Source: Saprospiraceae bacterium
GTDB taxonomy: Bacteria; Bacteroidota; Bacteroidia; Chitinophagales; Saprospiraceae
Length of the DNA stretch: 55,280 nt
Reading direction: 5' to 3'
NCBI GenBank assembly: GCA_022448955.1
Contig: JAKVCU010000058.1
Location: 1 to 55,280, forward strand
Part shown: piece by piece, positions 1 through 8,533 of the stretch
Numbering within the stretch: the first letter of the stretch is position 1
How the letters are laid out: every line of letters begins with the position of its first letter
Program-made: the position numbers and the translations under genes
Notes under the pieces: model-generated
Database searches by the model: none
Told to the model about the DNA's origin: nothing
The model's input: only the letters and a program-made list of their open reading frames with translations

Positions 1-1269
1 CAAGGCTTACCTCCAGACGATAATTTTGACCCTTTAGCCTTTATGATTGAAGAAGCCCATAAAAATAGCATGGAATTCCATGCATGGCTGAATCCATATA
101 GAGCTACCGTCGATTTGGATACCATGTTACTTGCCCCAAACCATATTTTCCATCAAAAAAGAGAGTGGATGGTAAAATATGGTAAACGCTTTTACCTTAA
201 CCCTGCCTTGATTGAAGTGCAGGAGCATTTGACGGAAGTCGTAGAAGAGATTGTAAACAAATACGATATCGATGCCATACATTTTGACGATTATTTCTAC
301 CCTTATGGGGTAAAGGGGGAAACTTTCCCAGATAGCCTTGACTTTGCCAACTTTGGCCTAGGTTATAGCAATATTGCAGATTGGCGACGCCAAAATGTAG
401 ATAACCTTATCCAGAAAGTGGGTCAAAGCATCAAACAAAATAAATCTTATGTAAAATTTGGAATCAGTCCATTTGGCGTTTGGCGAAACTATGAAGATGA
501 TAAAATGGGCTCCAAAACCAAAGCAGGGATTACCTGCTATGATGATCTTTACGCAGATGTACTAAAATGGCTACGAAGAGATTGGATCGATTATGTAGTT
601 CCACAACTTTATTGGAATATTGGTTTTGAACCAGCTGACCATGCAGTTTTACTCGACTGGTGGAGTGCAAATACTTACAATAAACAGTTATACATCGGGC
701 ATGCAGCCTACAAAGTAGGGCAGAATAATGAACCCGCGTGGGAAGATCCAAATGAAATACCTGAGCAAATTAGGCGTCAAAGAATGAATTTTAATAGTTC
801 AGGAAGCATTTTTTTCAGCTCAAGGTCTTTATTAGAAAATAGAAAAGGAGTTCGGGACTCCCTTCAATATGCTTATCGCTACCCAGCAATATTGCCAGAA
901 ACAGAACTAGAGGACGGCTCCTTAGCTCTGCCCTCTCCTCCAGAACTAAAAAAAGTGAAAAGCTCAAAAGGTGCAGTCAAATTAAGATGGAAACCGAATG
1001 AGGCGGATAAAAATAATCTGCCGGCCTATTATATACTATATAGATTTCTAGGCTCAGGCTTAGGCAATTTTGAAGATCCAGCTAATATCATTCATATTAC
1101 GCCCTTCCATAGCAATCAAAAAGACTATTGCTTTTTGGATGGTCAACCCAAAGAAGGACGGCGATATACTTACGTCGTAAAAGCAGTTAATCGTCTTCAC
1201 CAAGAAAGTAAAGCTAGTCGCTTGCGGAAAATTCAAAAGAAAAAGCGGGGTGTAAAGAATTTGAAATAA
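1..1269 (+). CDS. GHL10-type family 10 glycosyl hydrolase-like protein, 3' part
   Basis: The frame is open through the left edge of the window, so the start lies outside; a Met at base 43 is internal. The visible part has the glycosyl-hydrolase-like (DUF187/GHL10) TIM-barrel signatures: FHAWLNPYR near the left edge, IDAIHFDDYFYP about 80 residues later and DYVVPQLYW after about 190 residues, which line the presumed sugar-binding cleft. A fibronectin-III-like segment follows (LPSPPELKKVKSSKGAVKL onward) and the protein ends in a basic tail. Family members are usually secreted or lipoproteins thought to act on cell-wall or other polysaccharides; the substrate here is unknown. The export signal, if any, is off the window. 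Family call is firm, function is inference. Confidence 0.85.
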   Translation, partial: QGLPPDDNFDPLAFMIEEAHKNSMEFHAWLNPYRATVDLDTMLLAPNHIFHQKREWMVKYGKRFYLNPALIEVQEHLTEVVEEIVNKYDIDAIHFDDYFYPYGVKGETFPDSLDFANFGLGYSNIADWRRQNVDNLIQKVGQSIKQNKSYVKFGISPFGVWRNYEDDKMGSKTKAGITCYDDLYADVLKWLRRDWIDYVVPQLYWNIGFEPADHAVLLDWWSANTYNKQLYIGHAAYKVGQNNEPAWEDPNEIPEQIRRQRMNFNSSGSIFFSSRSLLENRKGVRDSLQYAYRYPAILPETELEDGSLALPSPPELKKVKSSKGAVKLRWKPNEADKNNLPAYYILYRFLGSGLGNFEDPANIIHITPFHSNQKDYCFLDGQPKEGRRYTYVVKAVNRLHQESKASRLRKIQKKKRGVKNLK

Positions 1270-1301
1270 GAGCATAAGTAGAAGCATCTTTTGCCATTGA
1301 G

Positions 1302-1342
1302 AAGCCATGATTAGTAATGTTCGTGCTAATTCATGGCTTTTG
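1302..1342. terminator. hairpin between convergent genes
   Basis: AAGCCATGATTAG pairs with CTAATTCATGGCTT with a one-base bulge and an 11-base loop, followed by TTTT on the plus strand. It sits between the end of the glycosyl hydrolase and the end of the convergent barrel gene, so it may serve both. Confidence 0.7.
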
Positions 1343-1368
1343 GATTAAGGAGCTACTCAGGCCTGGTA

Positions 1369-2028
1369 TTAATCTATCTGCCATGCAATACCAATTGTAG
1401 CACGCATACTTCTATTCTGAGGGTGAAGGGTATCATTTTCCTCTTCTATATCTAGTACGCCCCAACCATAACCGGCATCCAATAATAAAGAAATCTCTCC
1501 TATTGGAACGGAAAGTCCTGTTCCTAAATATATCTCAAAGTCGACCCGCCGATACTTATCCCGGCCGAACTCAAGCCTTGTAGTTGCAGAAGTTTCCCCC
1601 GAGGCAGGAAATAATTTCAGTTCATTAATGCCAAATAAAGCAAGTGCTATAGAACCACCTCCATTTAAAGTCCACATCACATCACTATCTATAATCTTCA
1701 ACTTTAAAGTACTTCCAAACTGCACATAGCTAACGGAAGTATTGCTCGACCCTCTAATCTGTAAATTAGTATCTGTACCTTTTACTTTGTAGCCTTTTTG
1801 CACAAAAGCAAACTCCGGCTGAACATTAAAATAATCTCCCACATTTTTTTCTAAAAAACAAGCAAAGTAAATCCCCTCCATCCATTTCATGTCAACACCA
1901 CTACTTAAGGCCATCTCTGAAAGCTGGGCAAAATTCACTCCTGCTCTAAAGCCAAACTGAGATTGCCCTTCTAACATACTGACAATCAAAACTAAATAAA
2001 AAGAATATCTCCATTTTATCATGATCAC
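1369..2028 (-). CDS. outer-membrane beta-barrel protein (PorT/OmpA-like barrel)
   Basis: A 219-residue protein with an N-terminal hydrophobic signal (about residues 4-20, ending near GQSQ) and then FGFRAGVNFAQLSE, the typical first strand of the Bacteroidota outer-membrane beta-barrel domain. Alternating hydrophobic/polar strands follow (YVQFGSTLKLKI, DFEIYLGTGLSVPIG, LLLDAGYGWG) and it ends with IGIAWQID, a terminal strand. Length is normal for this family. No enzymatic motif is visible; such barrels are usually structural or of unknown role. It stands alone, convergent with the preceding gene. Specific function unknown. Confidence 0.75.
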   Translation of the reverse strand: MIMIKWRYSFYLVLIVSMLEGQSQFGFRAGVNFAQLSEMALSSGVDMKWMEGIYFACFLEKNVGDYFNVQPEFAFVQKGYKVKGTDTNLQIRGSSNTSVSYVQFGSTLKLKIIDSDVMWTLNGGGSIALALFGINELKLFPASGETSATTRLEFGRDKYRRVDFEIYLGTGLSVPIGEISLLLDAGYGWGVLDIEEENDTLHPQNRSMRATIGIAWQID

Positions 2029-2383
2029 TATAAATTTTAACTACTGAGCGTATTGCGTCCAGTCAAAATAGTGAGCAATTAAAGTATAAAATCATGCACC
2101 ATTTTAGGCTTGACTAAAGACACAACAACATCATTATTTCATGCTCATTGCTTATCAAATAATATGACTGATTAAATACATATAGCCGAGCATAGCTCTA
2201 CTTTGGTAAAGCAAAAGATTTGAAAATTTTACATCTCAGCTATTGGGAAGCGTGCCTATTTTGGTTGAGTTAGTCGAAAAGAATTGCTTTTTGTTAAAGC
2301 TTACCGCATTTTGCGCAACTAAAATACAAATTCAACACCATAATTAATCATTCTATTACTGAAAAAGATATTTTTAATACCTA
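2029..2383. other. intergenic region between divergent genes
   Basis: About 355 AT-rich bases separating a minus-strand barrel gene from a plus-strand ABC transporter pair, so it should hold both promoters. I see no ORF. An imperfect inverted repeat is present (TATTTTGGTTG near 2250 and CAACTAAAATA near 2320, one mismatch). I could not fix a convincing TAnnTTTG box. Confidence 0.5.
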
Positions 2384-3328
2384 ATGCTTATTAAATATTT
2401 ATACTTCAGAATAAAACAAGCATGGAGAGCAACCAAAGATATTGGTCTAGGATTCCTATTAGTTGCTGCAATCATATGTTTTGGTTTTCTGATCAATTTG
2501 CTAGCACAATTAGGAAAATTACCAGCTTGGGGCATGGCCATAGCCCTCTCAACCATTCCATTAAGTATCCACTTTAATCGAAATGATATTACCTTTTTAA
2601 AAAAATATTACCCTCGAACCTTCCCTCTATTATTCTCAGAATACTATCTTCTTGTTTTACCCTTAGCTTTACTTTTAGCAATAGTTTTTAAAAAATGGAT
2701 CATCCTGTTCCAGCTTGCTCCTCTAATTTTAATCATAGCATTGATCCCCCCTATTCAGCTAAAGTCGCGCAATAAGCCAATTCTTAACTTGCATTTCATT
2801 CCTTTCCAATTATTTGAATGGCGCTCTGGCTTTCGCCGAAATGGTATATTTATGGCTATTTGTTATGTAATCGGGTTAGCCTGTGCATTCTATCCAGCAG
2901 GCCCGCTGGTAAGCATCATTATCATTAGCTATATTATGACTAACTTTTACGACGAATTGGAGGCTCCAATTATGATAGAGCAATTTGCGCCTCTTTCCCT
3001 TTTTATGCTAAAAAAATTACAGTGGCACCTCTCTGCTTTATTGCTCTTATTCCTTCCGCTTGGCATGGCTTTTTTAATATTCCATCTTTCTTATTGGTAC
3101 TTACTCCTTATTGCATTAGTTTTTAGTCTTGCACTAATAAGTTTTGCACTTTGTTATAAATATTCAGTATATCGCCCTCATCGAAAAAAAGCATTCAACC
3201 AGAATGCTATTGCACTTTTCTCAGCAGGAATGTTTATCCCATTATTTTTACCGGGAAGCATTTATTTTCTTTTTCGCTTTTCCCGAAAGGCAAAGAATAG
3301 ATTAAATTGGTTTTATTCAAAACAGTAA
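2384..3328 (+). CDS. membrane protein, probable ABC transporter permease
   Basis: A 314-residue, highly hydrophobic protein with about eight predicted membrane segments (for example residues 24-44, 50-63, 84-101, 104-122, 157-170, 172-186, 217-233 and 235-254) and a basic C-terminal tail. No sequence signature of a named permease family is evident. The assignment as the permease rests on context: an ABC ATPase starts only 3 bases after its stop, so the two are surely co-transcribed. The substrate and direction of transport cannot be told. The pair resembles the small two-gene exporters or membrane-remodelling ABC systems common in Bacteroidota. Confidence 0.7.
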   Translation: MLIKYLYFRIKQAWRATKDIGLGFLLVAAIICFGFLINLLAQLGKLPAWGMAIALSTIPLSIHFNRNDITFLKKYYPRTFPLLFSEYYLLVLPLALLLAIVFKKWIILFQLAPLILIIALIPPIQLKSRNKPILNLHFIPFQLFEWRSGFRRNGIFMAICYVIGLACAFYPAGPLVSIIIISYIMTNFYDELEAPIMIEQFAPLSLFMLKKLQWHLSALLLLFLPLGMAFLIFHLSYWYLLLIALVFSLALISFALCYKYSVYRPHRKKAFNQNAIALFSAGMFIPLFLPGSIYFLFRFSRKAKNRLNWFYSKQ

Positions 3329-3331
3329 TTC

Positions 3332-4018
3332 ATGCTCAATATTAAAGATCTAGAAGTTAGTTACAGTGATAAAACGGTTCTTCACGATTTTCATCTAAAT
3401 ATCCAAACAGGCTCCATCCTAGGATTATTAGGTAGAAATGGCGCAGGTAAAACGACCCTATACAATAGCATTTATCAACGTATCAAACCTCAGAAAGGGC
3501 AAATACATTGGAAAAACCAAAAAATCAAAACAACAGATATCGCATACCTAGAGACGCATCCTTATTTCTACTCCTACATGACAGCCAAAGAATACTTACA
3601 ACTCGCTAGTAATAAAAACCCCTCCTTTCCCATTGATGAATGGAATAAGGTATTCCAACTTCCCTTGCAAGAATATGCTACCTCCTACTCTACAGGTATG
3701 AAAAAGCAACTCGCTTTTTTAGCCACTATTGCATTAGATCGCCCCTTTCTCCTTTTAGATGAACCTTTCAATGGTCTTGATTTTGAAAGCAGTGAGAAAC
3801 TATATCGTATACTTGAAAAACTAAGGCAGCAAAATAAAACCATACTTGTCTCTTCCCATATCATGGAGACCATTACTAATATATGTGATGAAGTAGCTCA
3901 CCTAAAAGAAGGTCAAATCGCTCAAAAGTTTATCAAAAGCGAATTTCCAAGCATGGAGAAAAGCTTACGAAAAGAAATTTATGATGAGGTGGATCAACAC
4001 CTAGATCGACTATTTTAG
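3332..4018 (+). CDS. ABC transporter ATP-binding protein
   Basis: A 228-residue nucleotide-binding domain with all motifs: Walker A GRNGAGKT (34-41), signature STGMK at about 120-124, Walker B FLLLDEP (139-145) and the H-loop His at about 176 in VSSHIME. The signature is the degenerate YSTGM form typical of CcmA/YhaQ-type exporters and of NatA-like ATPases rather than the canonical LSGGQ. It is translationally coupled to the upstream membrane protein (3-base gap). It drives transport by ATP hydrolysis on the cytoplasmic face; the cargo is unknown. Confidence 0.9.
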   Translation: MLNIKDLEVSYSDKTVLHDFHLNIQTGSILGLLGRNGAGKTTLYNSIYQRIKPQKGQIHWKNQKIKTTDIAYLETHPYFYSYMTAKEYLQLASNKNPSFPIDEWNKVFQLPLQEYATSYSTGMKKQLAFLATIALDRPFLLLDEPFNGLDFESSEKLYRILEKLRQQNKTILVSSHIMETITNICDEVAHLKEGQIAQKFIKSEFPSMEKSLRKEIYDEVDQHLDRLF

Positions 4019-4114
4019 CCTTATTTCACTAAATCATGGGCGGAGAAATTATTCTTTTAGATGAATGCCTTCATCTAGCCGACTGATAAAGGAGGCCAAA
4101 CTCGTAATTTCGTT

Positions 4115-4122
4115 TATATTTG
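4115..4122 (+). promoter_or_regulatory. candidate Bacteroidota -7 box for lepB
   Basis: TATATTTG matches the Bacteroidota -7 consensus TAnnTTTG exactly and lies 26 bases before the lepB start codon. I see no clear TTTG -33 element at the usual distance, so this is a candidate only. Confidence 0.5.
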
Positions 4123-4148
4123 CAGGCGAAGTCTAAAAAAGTATATTT

Positions 4149-5918
4149 ATGACTATTCTGATATTCCTAATTATCACTTACGTACTACTAAGTGTGAGTT
4201 TATATCTTCTTTTCCCCAAAGCTGGAGAAGAAGGATGGAAGGGCTTGATCCCAGGCTTGAATTTTGTGGTAATGTGCAAGTTGATTGGCCGTAAGCCATC
4301 CTATGCAGCACTTCTACTTATTCCTATCGTCAATATCTTTATATATGTCGGTTTGTGTGTGGACTTGGTGCGATCTTTTGGCAAATATCAACTGTGGCAT
4401 TCTGCAATAGCAGTAATTTATGCCCCAATTGCATTTTTCTATCTAGCATTTTCAAAAGACGAAAAATACATTGGCCCAACTGTCATTGCTGAAAAAGCAT
4501 ATGCACAACAATTAGAAGAAGCCAAGAACAAGGACAATACTCGTCAACTCAAAAAATTAGAGGCCAATAATCCATATAAAAAATCTGCCGGCCGTGAATG
4601 GATCGAAGCAGTTGTGTTTGCTGTTTTTGCAGCGGCCTTCATACGTATGTTCTTGATAGAGGCTTATGTTATTCCAACCTCTTCTATGGAAGGTTCTCTA
4701 TTAGTAGGCGACTTCCTTTTTGTCTCTAAAGCTTCTTACGGTATTCGCCCTCCACAAACAGTGGCGATGGTCCCACTCTTGCATAATAGAATTCCAATTC
4801 TCAATAAAGAATCCTACTTAGAAAAGCCGAACTTACCGTACTATCGTTTCCCCGCTTTACGCGAAATAAAACGCAATGATGCAGTGGTATTTAATTATCC
4901 AGAGGGAGATAGTGTTTACGTATTCCCAGAACGGACTTGGAGTATCCATGATTTCAATCGCGGCCAAGTCCCACAACTTCGTGCTACCCAAATTGCCAAT
5001 GGCAAAGCACCACTGGTTACTCGTCCGATGGATAAAATGGACCACTACATCAAAAGATGTATAGCTATTCCAGGGGATACCCTTGAAATAAGAAATCGAC
5101 AAGTATTTATCAATGGCCAAGCGGGTGACACCCCTGAAAAGGTGCAGTTCATCTATCATGTACAATCGCCTAGAGCTTCATTGAATATGACTAATTTTAC
5201 TAAATGGGGGATTTCAGATGAAGACCGCTTGAAACAAGATCCAAATACTAATTCTCAACTACTGATCCTGAACCAAGACCAAGCAGAACAGATCCAAGCC
5301 ATGGACCCTAGTATCATTCTTGGTCCAACAAAAGAGTTTGAAGTCAGAGTTCCAGAAGGCTACTCTACACAACAATTAGCTTCTTATGGTGTAGATGATG
5401 CTAATGTCAGAGGTCGTATGAACCTCAATACTTACCTATTCTCTATGACAGATAAGCAATTCCAGTCCCTACGTCAGGATAGCAACTTGATCATCAAGAA
5501 ATTTAATGGTGGGGATATGCGCTTATTCCCTCATGACCCTTCTAATTATGGCAATTGGACGGTAGATGACTTTGGTCCAGTTTATGTCCCTAAAAAGGGT
5601 GCAACTATAGCAATCGGTCCCAAAAATATCGCTTTCTATAGAAGAGTTATCGGTGTGTATGAGGGCAATGAATTAAGAGAAAGTAATGGGAAAATCTTTA
5701 TTAATGGTCAAGAAGCAACTTCTTATACATTCAAAATGAACCATTACTGGATGATGGGGGATAATCGCCATAATTCTGAAGATTCCAGGGTTTGGGGCTT
5801 CGTACCAGAAGATCATATCGTAGGAAAACCAATCATTATTTGGTTCTCTACTAGAGAAGGAACTATGAGTAAGGGAATCAACTGGAGCCGATTATTTAAA
5901 ATTGTGACCAACATATAA
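4149..5918 (+). CDS. lepB: signal peptidase I
   Basis: Type I signal peptidase (peptidase family S26), which cleaves N-terminal signal peptides of exported proteins at the inner membrane. The 589 residues start with about 100 residues of small hydrophobic segments (DUF5684-like), then a further membrane anchor at about 151-170. The catalytic serine is in PTSSMEG (Ser179) and the lysine general base in YIKRCIAIPGD (Lys302). The conserved box MMGDNRHNSEDSRVWG is near the C terminus. It is much longer than the E. coli enzyme because of the N-terminal domain and a ~190-residue insertion between the Lys box and the GDNR box, both usual in Bacteroidota. A strong hairpin terminator follows. Confidence 0.95.
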   Translation: MTILIFLIITYVLLSVSLYLLFPKAGEEGWKGLIPGLNFVVMCKLIGRKPSYAALLLIPIVNIFIYVGLCVDLVRSFGKYQLWHSAIAVIYAPIAFFYLAFSKDEKYIGPTVIAEKAYAQQLEEAKNKDNTRQLKKLEANNPYKKSAGREWIEAVVFAVFAAAFIRMFLIEAYVIPTSSMEGSLLVGDFLFVSKASYGIRPPQTVAMVPLLHNRIPILNKESYLEKPNLPYYRFPALREIKRNDAVVFNYPEGDSVYVFPERTWSIHDFNRGQVPQLRATQIANGKAPLVTRPMDKMDHYIKRCIAIPGDTLEIRNRQVFINGQAGDTPEKVQFIYHVQSPRASLNMTNFTKWGISDEDRLKQDPNTNSQLLILNQDQAEQIQAMDPSIILGPTKEFEVRVPEGYSTQQLASYGVDDANVRGRMNLNTYLFSMTDKQFQSLRQDSNLIIKKFNGGDMRLFPHDPSNYGNWTVDDFGPVYVPKKGATIAIGPKNIAFYRRVIGVYEGNELRESNGKIFINGQEATSYTFKMNHYWMMGDNRHNSEDSRVWGFVPEDHIVGKPIIIWFSTREGTMSKGINWSRLFKIVTNI

Positions 5919-5953
5919 GTACGATCCTTGCTTTTCCTTTTTTAAAACATCTG

Positions 5954-5992
5954 AAGGCGAATAACTATGGAATTTGTAGTTATTCGCCTTTA
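5954..5992 (+). terminator. hairpin terminator after lepB
   Basis: A perfect 14-bp stem, AAGGCGAATAACTA and TAGTTATTCGCCTT, with a 9-base loop; only a short T tract follows. It closes the lepB transcription unit. Confidence 0.75.
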
Positions 5993-6079
5993 ATCATTCA
6001 GGAACCTCTCGTTTTATATATAGTTTAAGTATATTGAGAATAAAACTAATTTGAGCATACCACAAAACACTCCCAAACT

Positions 6080-7015
6080 ATGTTATCAAAGTTATTCCAA
6101 GCAATAGGAAGTTTTTTTAGAGCACTTTTCGGAGGTGGATCAAAAAAACCAACCTCTCCCCCTACTACCATAGAACCAGCTAACCCTAATCTCCCTCAAG
6201 ATGGTTCTGAAATTCAACCTGATACCATCATAATAGTAGCTAATGAAACAGATCCGATTATCATTGATCCTAATATTCCAGACAAAGAATTTGATGATGA
6301 TGTAGCAGATCCACCTGTCGTGGAAGACCCACCTGTCATGGAAGACCCACCTGTCGTAGCAGACCCGCCTGTCGTAACAGACCCACCTGCAGCATCACAC
6401 AAACAAAAATTTCTGTGGTGCTTAGATAACGGCCACGGGAAACTAACGGCAGGGAAACGTTCGCCCATTTTTGATGATGGGGAAACACAGTTTTTTGAAT
6501 ATGAATTCAATAGAGATATCGTCGCCAGAATTATTAAGCAACTAGAGGAAAAAGGGGTCGCCTTTTTCAATGTCGTCCCTGAAGTAAAAGTTGGAAATAT
6601 ACTCGAGGAAAGAGTAAATAGAACCAACCGTAAAAAATCAAAACTTCCTAAATTATTTGTTTCTATTCATGCCAATGCAGCACCCGCAAAAAGTAGCAAA
6701 GATTGGGCTCCTGCAAGCATTAAAGGTATCGAAACTTGGTATTTCCACAATAGTAAAAAAGGACAAAAAGTAGCTAGTATCTTCCAAAAACACCTGATAG
6801 AAGAGACCGGCTTTAATAATCGTCACCTCAAATCTCGTCCAGATAGACAATTTTACGTATTGAGAAAAACACGCATGACTGCTATCCTTACGGAAAATGG
6901 TTTTTACAATAATAAAGCAGAGGCTGCCGCACTAATGACAGATGAAGTTCGTCAGCAAATTGCAGACGCACATGTGAAAGCTATTTTGGAAATAGAAGAA
7001 AACGGTATCTCCTAA
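6080..7015 (+). CDS. N-acetylmuramoyl-L-alanine amidase (Amidase_3) with acidic/Pro repeat linker
   Basis: The C-terminal ~200 residues are an Amidase_3 domain that cleaves the amide between MurNAc and L-alanine in peptidoglycan. Zinc ligands are visible as NGHG (His119), the Glu in FEYEF (Glu140) and SIHANA (His197); the catalytic Glu is in LTENGF (Glu272). Unlike secreted amidases, the N terminus (MLSKLFQAIGSFFRALFGGG) is short and amphipathic and lacks an obvious signal peptide. Residues 24-106 form a low-complexity, acidic and Pro-rich linker containing five six-residue DPPVVx units. Enzyme class is certain; whether it is exported or a phage-like or tethered form is unclear. Confidence 0.9.
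   Translation: MLSKLFQAIGSFFRALFGGGSKKPTSPPTTIEPANPNLPQDGSEIQPDTIIIVANETDPIIIDPNIPDKEFDDDVADPPVVEDPPVMEDPPVVADPPVVTDPPAASHKQKFLWCLDNGHGKLTAGKRSPIFDDGETQFFEYEFNRDIVARIIKQLEEKGVAFFNVVPEVKVGNILEERVNRTNRKKSKLPKLFVSIHANAAPAKSSKDWAPASIKGIETWYFHNSKKGQKVASIFQKHLIEETGFNNRHLKSRPDRQFYVLRKTRMTAILTENGFYNNKAEAAALMTDEVRQQIADAHVKAILEIEENGIS
6308..6397 (+). repeat. in-frame 18-bp tandem repeat, five units
   Basis: Five units of about 18 bases encode DPPVVE, DPPVME, DPPVVA, DPPVVT and DPPAA in the linker of the amidase. The unit length is a multiple of three, so copy-number change would alter linker length without breaking the frame. Confidence 0.85.
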
Positions 7016-7033
7016 ACCTTAAAATAAAAGCTC

Positions 7034-7771
7034 ATGAAAAACTTTGCTCTATTTACCTTGATAAGTTTATTTGTTGTAAATCATAATTTTGGGCAAATGA
7101 TTGCCTTATCTCATGATACTATTTATTCACAAGAATTAAATGTCGATTTAGGGCTAAATAATGGTTTTATTGTTGTAGTAGGTGTCACCAACCTCACTGA
7201 TGAGACCATTGACCTAAAATGGACCCGCTCTGTAGCGGAACACTGCCCAGAGCCTTGGCTTACTTATATTAGCGATAATAATATCTCTCATACGCCTAAT
7301 GTCTCTACTAATATTATGCATAATTCAGGCCTTGCTTTTCAGCTTGCCCCAAATGAGACTTATGATGACTTCTCTATAACTTATTTCATTCAAGAAGTAC
7401 CTGGCTGCTGTCCAGTAAAAATTGACTTCTCCTTAGTTGATGACCCTGACAATATCTTAGCAACCTTCTACAGCTTTTTCAAAGCCAACACAGTGGAAGA
7501 TTGTAATGATTTTATTCTTACTTCTGTAGAACATCCAACTTCATCCTCTTTGAAAATTTTTCCCAATCCTACTAGAGATATGATCTATTTTTCAGAACCA
7601 ATGCTTGATCAAGAAGTGAGCATTGTTGATATGCTCGGTCGTACGCTATTAACTACCAATATAGTAGGAACTAACATGGATATTGCTTCACTTACCAATG
7701 GTGCTTACTGGATAGTAGTAAGAGATGATCAACAAAAGACTGTTCAATACGCTAAGTTAGTGAAGGAATAA
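7034..7771 (+). CDS. secreted protein with T9SS type A sorting domain
   Basis: A 245-residue protein with a signal peptide (MKNFALFTLISLFVVNHNFGQ, cleavage after residue ~20), a central ~130-residue beta-rich domain with four cysteines (HCPEP, GCCPV, EDCND) and a C-terminal Por secretion tail: LKIFPNPTRDMIYF, then VSIVDMLGRTLL and ANLKxx-like YAKLVKE ending. It should be exported by Sec, crossed through the type IX system and anchored or released at the surface. The central domain is not recognised. It begins 18 bases after the amidase stop and may be co-transcribed with it. Confidence 0.85.
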   Translation: MKNFALFTLISLFVVNHNFGQMIALSHDTIYSQELNVDLGLNNGFIVVVGVTNLTDETIDLKWTRSVAEHCPEPWLTYISDNNISHTPNVSTNIMHNSGLAFQLAPNETYDDFSITYFIQEVPGCCPVKIDFSLVDDPDNILATFYSFFKANTVEDCNDFILTSVEHPTSSSLKIFPNPTRDMIYFSEPMLDQEVSIVDMLGRTLLTTNIVGTNMDIASLTNGAYWIVVRDDQQKTVQYAKLVKE

Positions 7772-7774
7772 TTT

Positions 7775-7938
7775 AGAACTGGTTTGGAATTCATTAGTCG
7801 GGCTTATTTCGCCACTAATTAGCTTATATCTCGTTCAAAGAACACTCATTTAGCTATAGCTAAAATCATAACCTTTGCCATTATCTAACCTAATGATTGA
7901 CAGAATCGCCTCAAAGGACAAATTTTCAAACCAGTTCT
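7775..7938. repeat. 164-bp intergenic element with 12-bp terminal inverted repeats
   Basis: AGAACTGGTTTG (7775-7786) and CAAACCAGTTCT (7927-7938) are perfect inverted repeats bounding the whole gap between the convergent T9SS and Nudix genes. The left half contains a 34-bp segment found again at 31462-31495. No ORF is inside. It could act as a bidirectional terminator or be a MITE-like palindromic element. Confidence 0.65.
7783..7816. repeat. 34-bp dispersed repeat, copy 1
   Basis: Starts TTTGGAATTCATTAGTCGGG and ends ATTTCGCCACT; identical over 34 bases to 31462-31495, which lies between the two CoA-transferase subunit genes. Confidence 0.9.
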
Positions 7939-8366
7939 TACTTCTTGAAAAACTCCGAATAGAGATTACCTGCTTTATATTCTTTCAAGACATGTTGAAC
8001 AGTACCCGTAAGCTGCTTTGGTAATTTATCAATGGAAAACCATTTCGCGGCCTTAAACTTATGGCTTTCTAATGCCTTAATATCACCCTTCCATTGATTA
8101 GTAACGAAATAAAAAACTACTCGATGTTCAGACTTGCTTCTTTTATGAAGTACATGCACCATTTCCAAATCATTAGCCTTAACTTTAATTCCTGCTTCCT
8201 CCAGTGTTTCGCGAACTAAGCTCTCTCGCGCAAACTCTTGACTCTCAATGGTACCACCAACTAGGGTATAATTACCTCCATTTGGTTTGGTTTGCTGCAA
8301 CAATAAAATTTGACCAAAATGATATAAGATCAACCTTGCTTTTAGAACAACAGTAGTTTCAGACAT
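7938..8366 (-). CDS. Nudix hydrolase
   Basis: A 142-residue single-domain Nudix protein. The Nudix box is at about residues 37-59 (G-x5-E-x7-RET-LEEAGI), carrying the Mg-binding REx2EE glutamates; only the bulky aliphatic after RE is replaced by Thr. Nudix enzymes hydrolyse nucleoside diphosphates linked to another moiety; the substrate (damaged dNTP, ADP-ribose, dinucleoside polyphosphate) cannot be told from the box. It is transcribed away from the following AAA+ operon, and its stop codon abuts the inverted-repeat element. Confidence 0.9.
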   Translation of the reverse strand: MSETTVVLKARLILYHFGQILLLQQTKPNGGNYTLVGGTIESQEFARESLVRETLEEAGIKVKANDLEMVHVLHKRSKSEHRVVFYFVTNQWKGDIKALESHKFKAAKWFSIDKLPKQLTGTVQHVLKEYKAGNLYSEFFKK

Positions 8367-8533
8367 ATCGTCATTAATATATTACGAAATTCGTTTTGTT
8401 TGTGGACTTTTCCAAATGTGCTCAAATTTAATTTATCGTTAAAATCATTCAATTATAGAATGGCTAAGCGGAAACTCTTATTTTTATGCAGCTACAATAG
8501 TGTGTAAAATAATGATCTATTTAAACGAATCAA

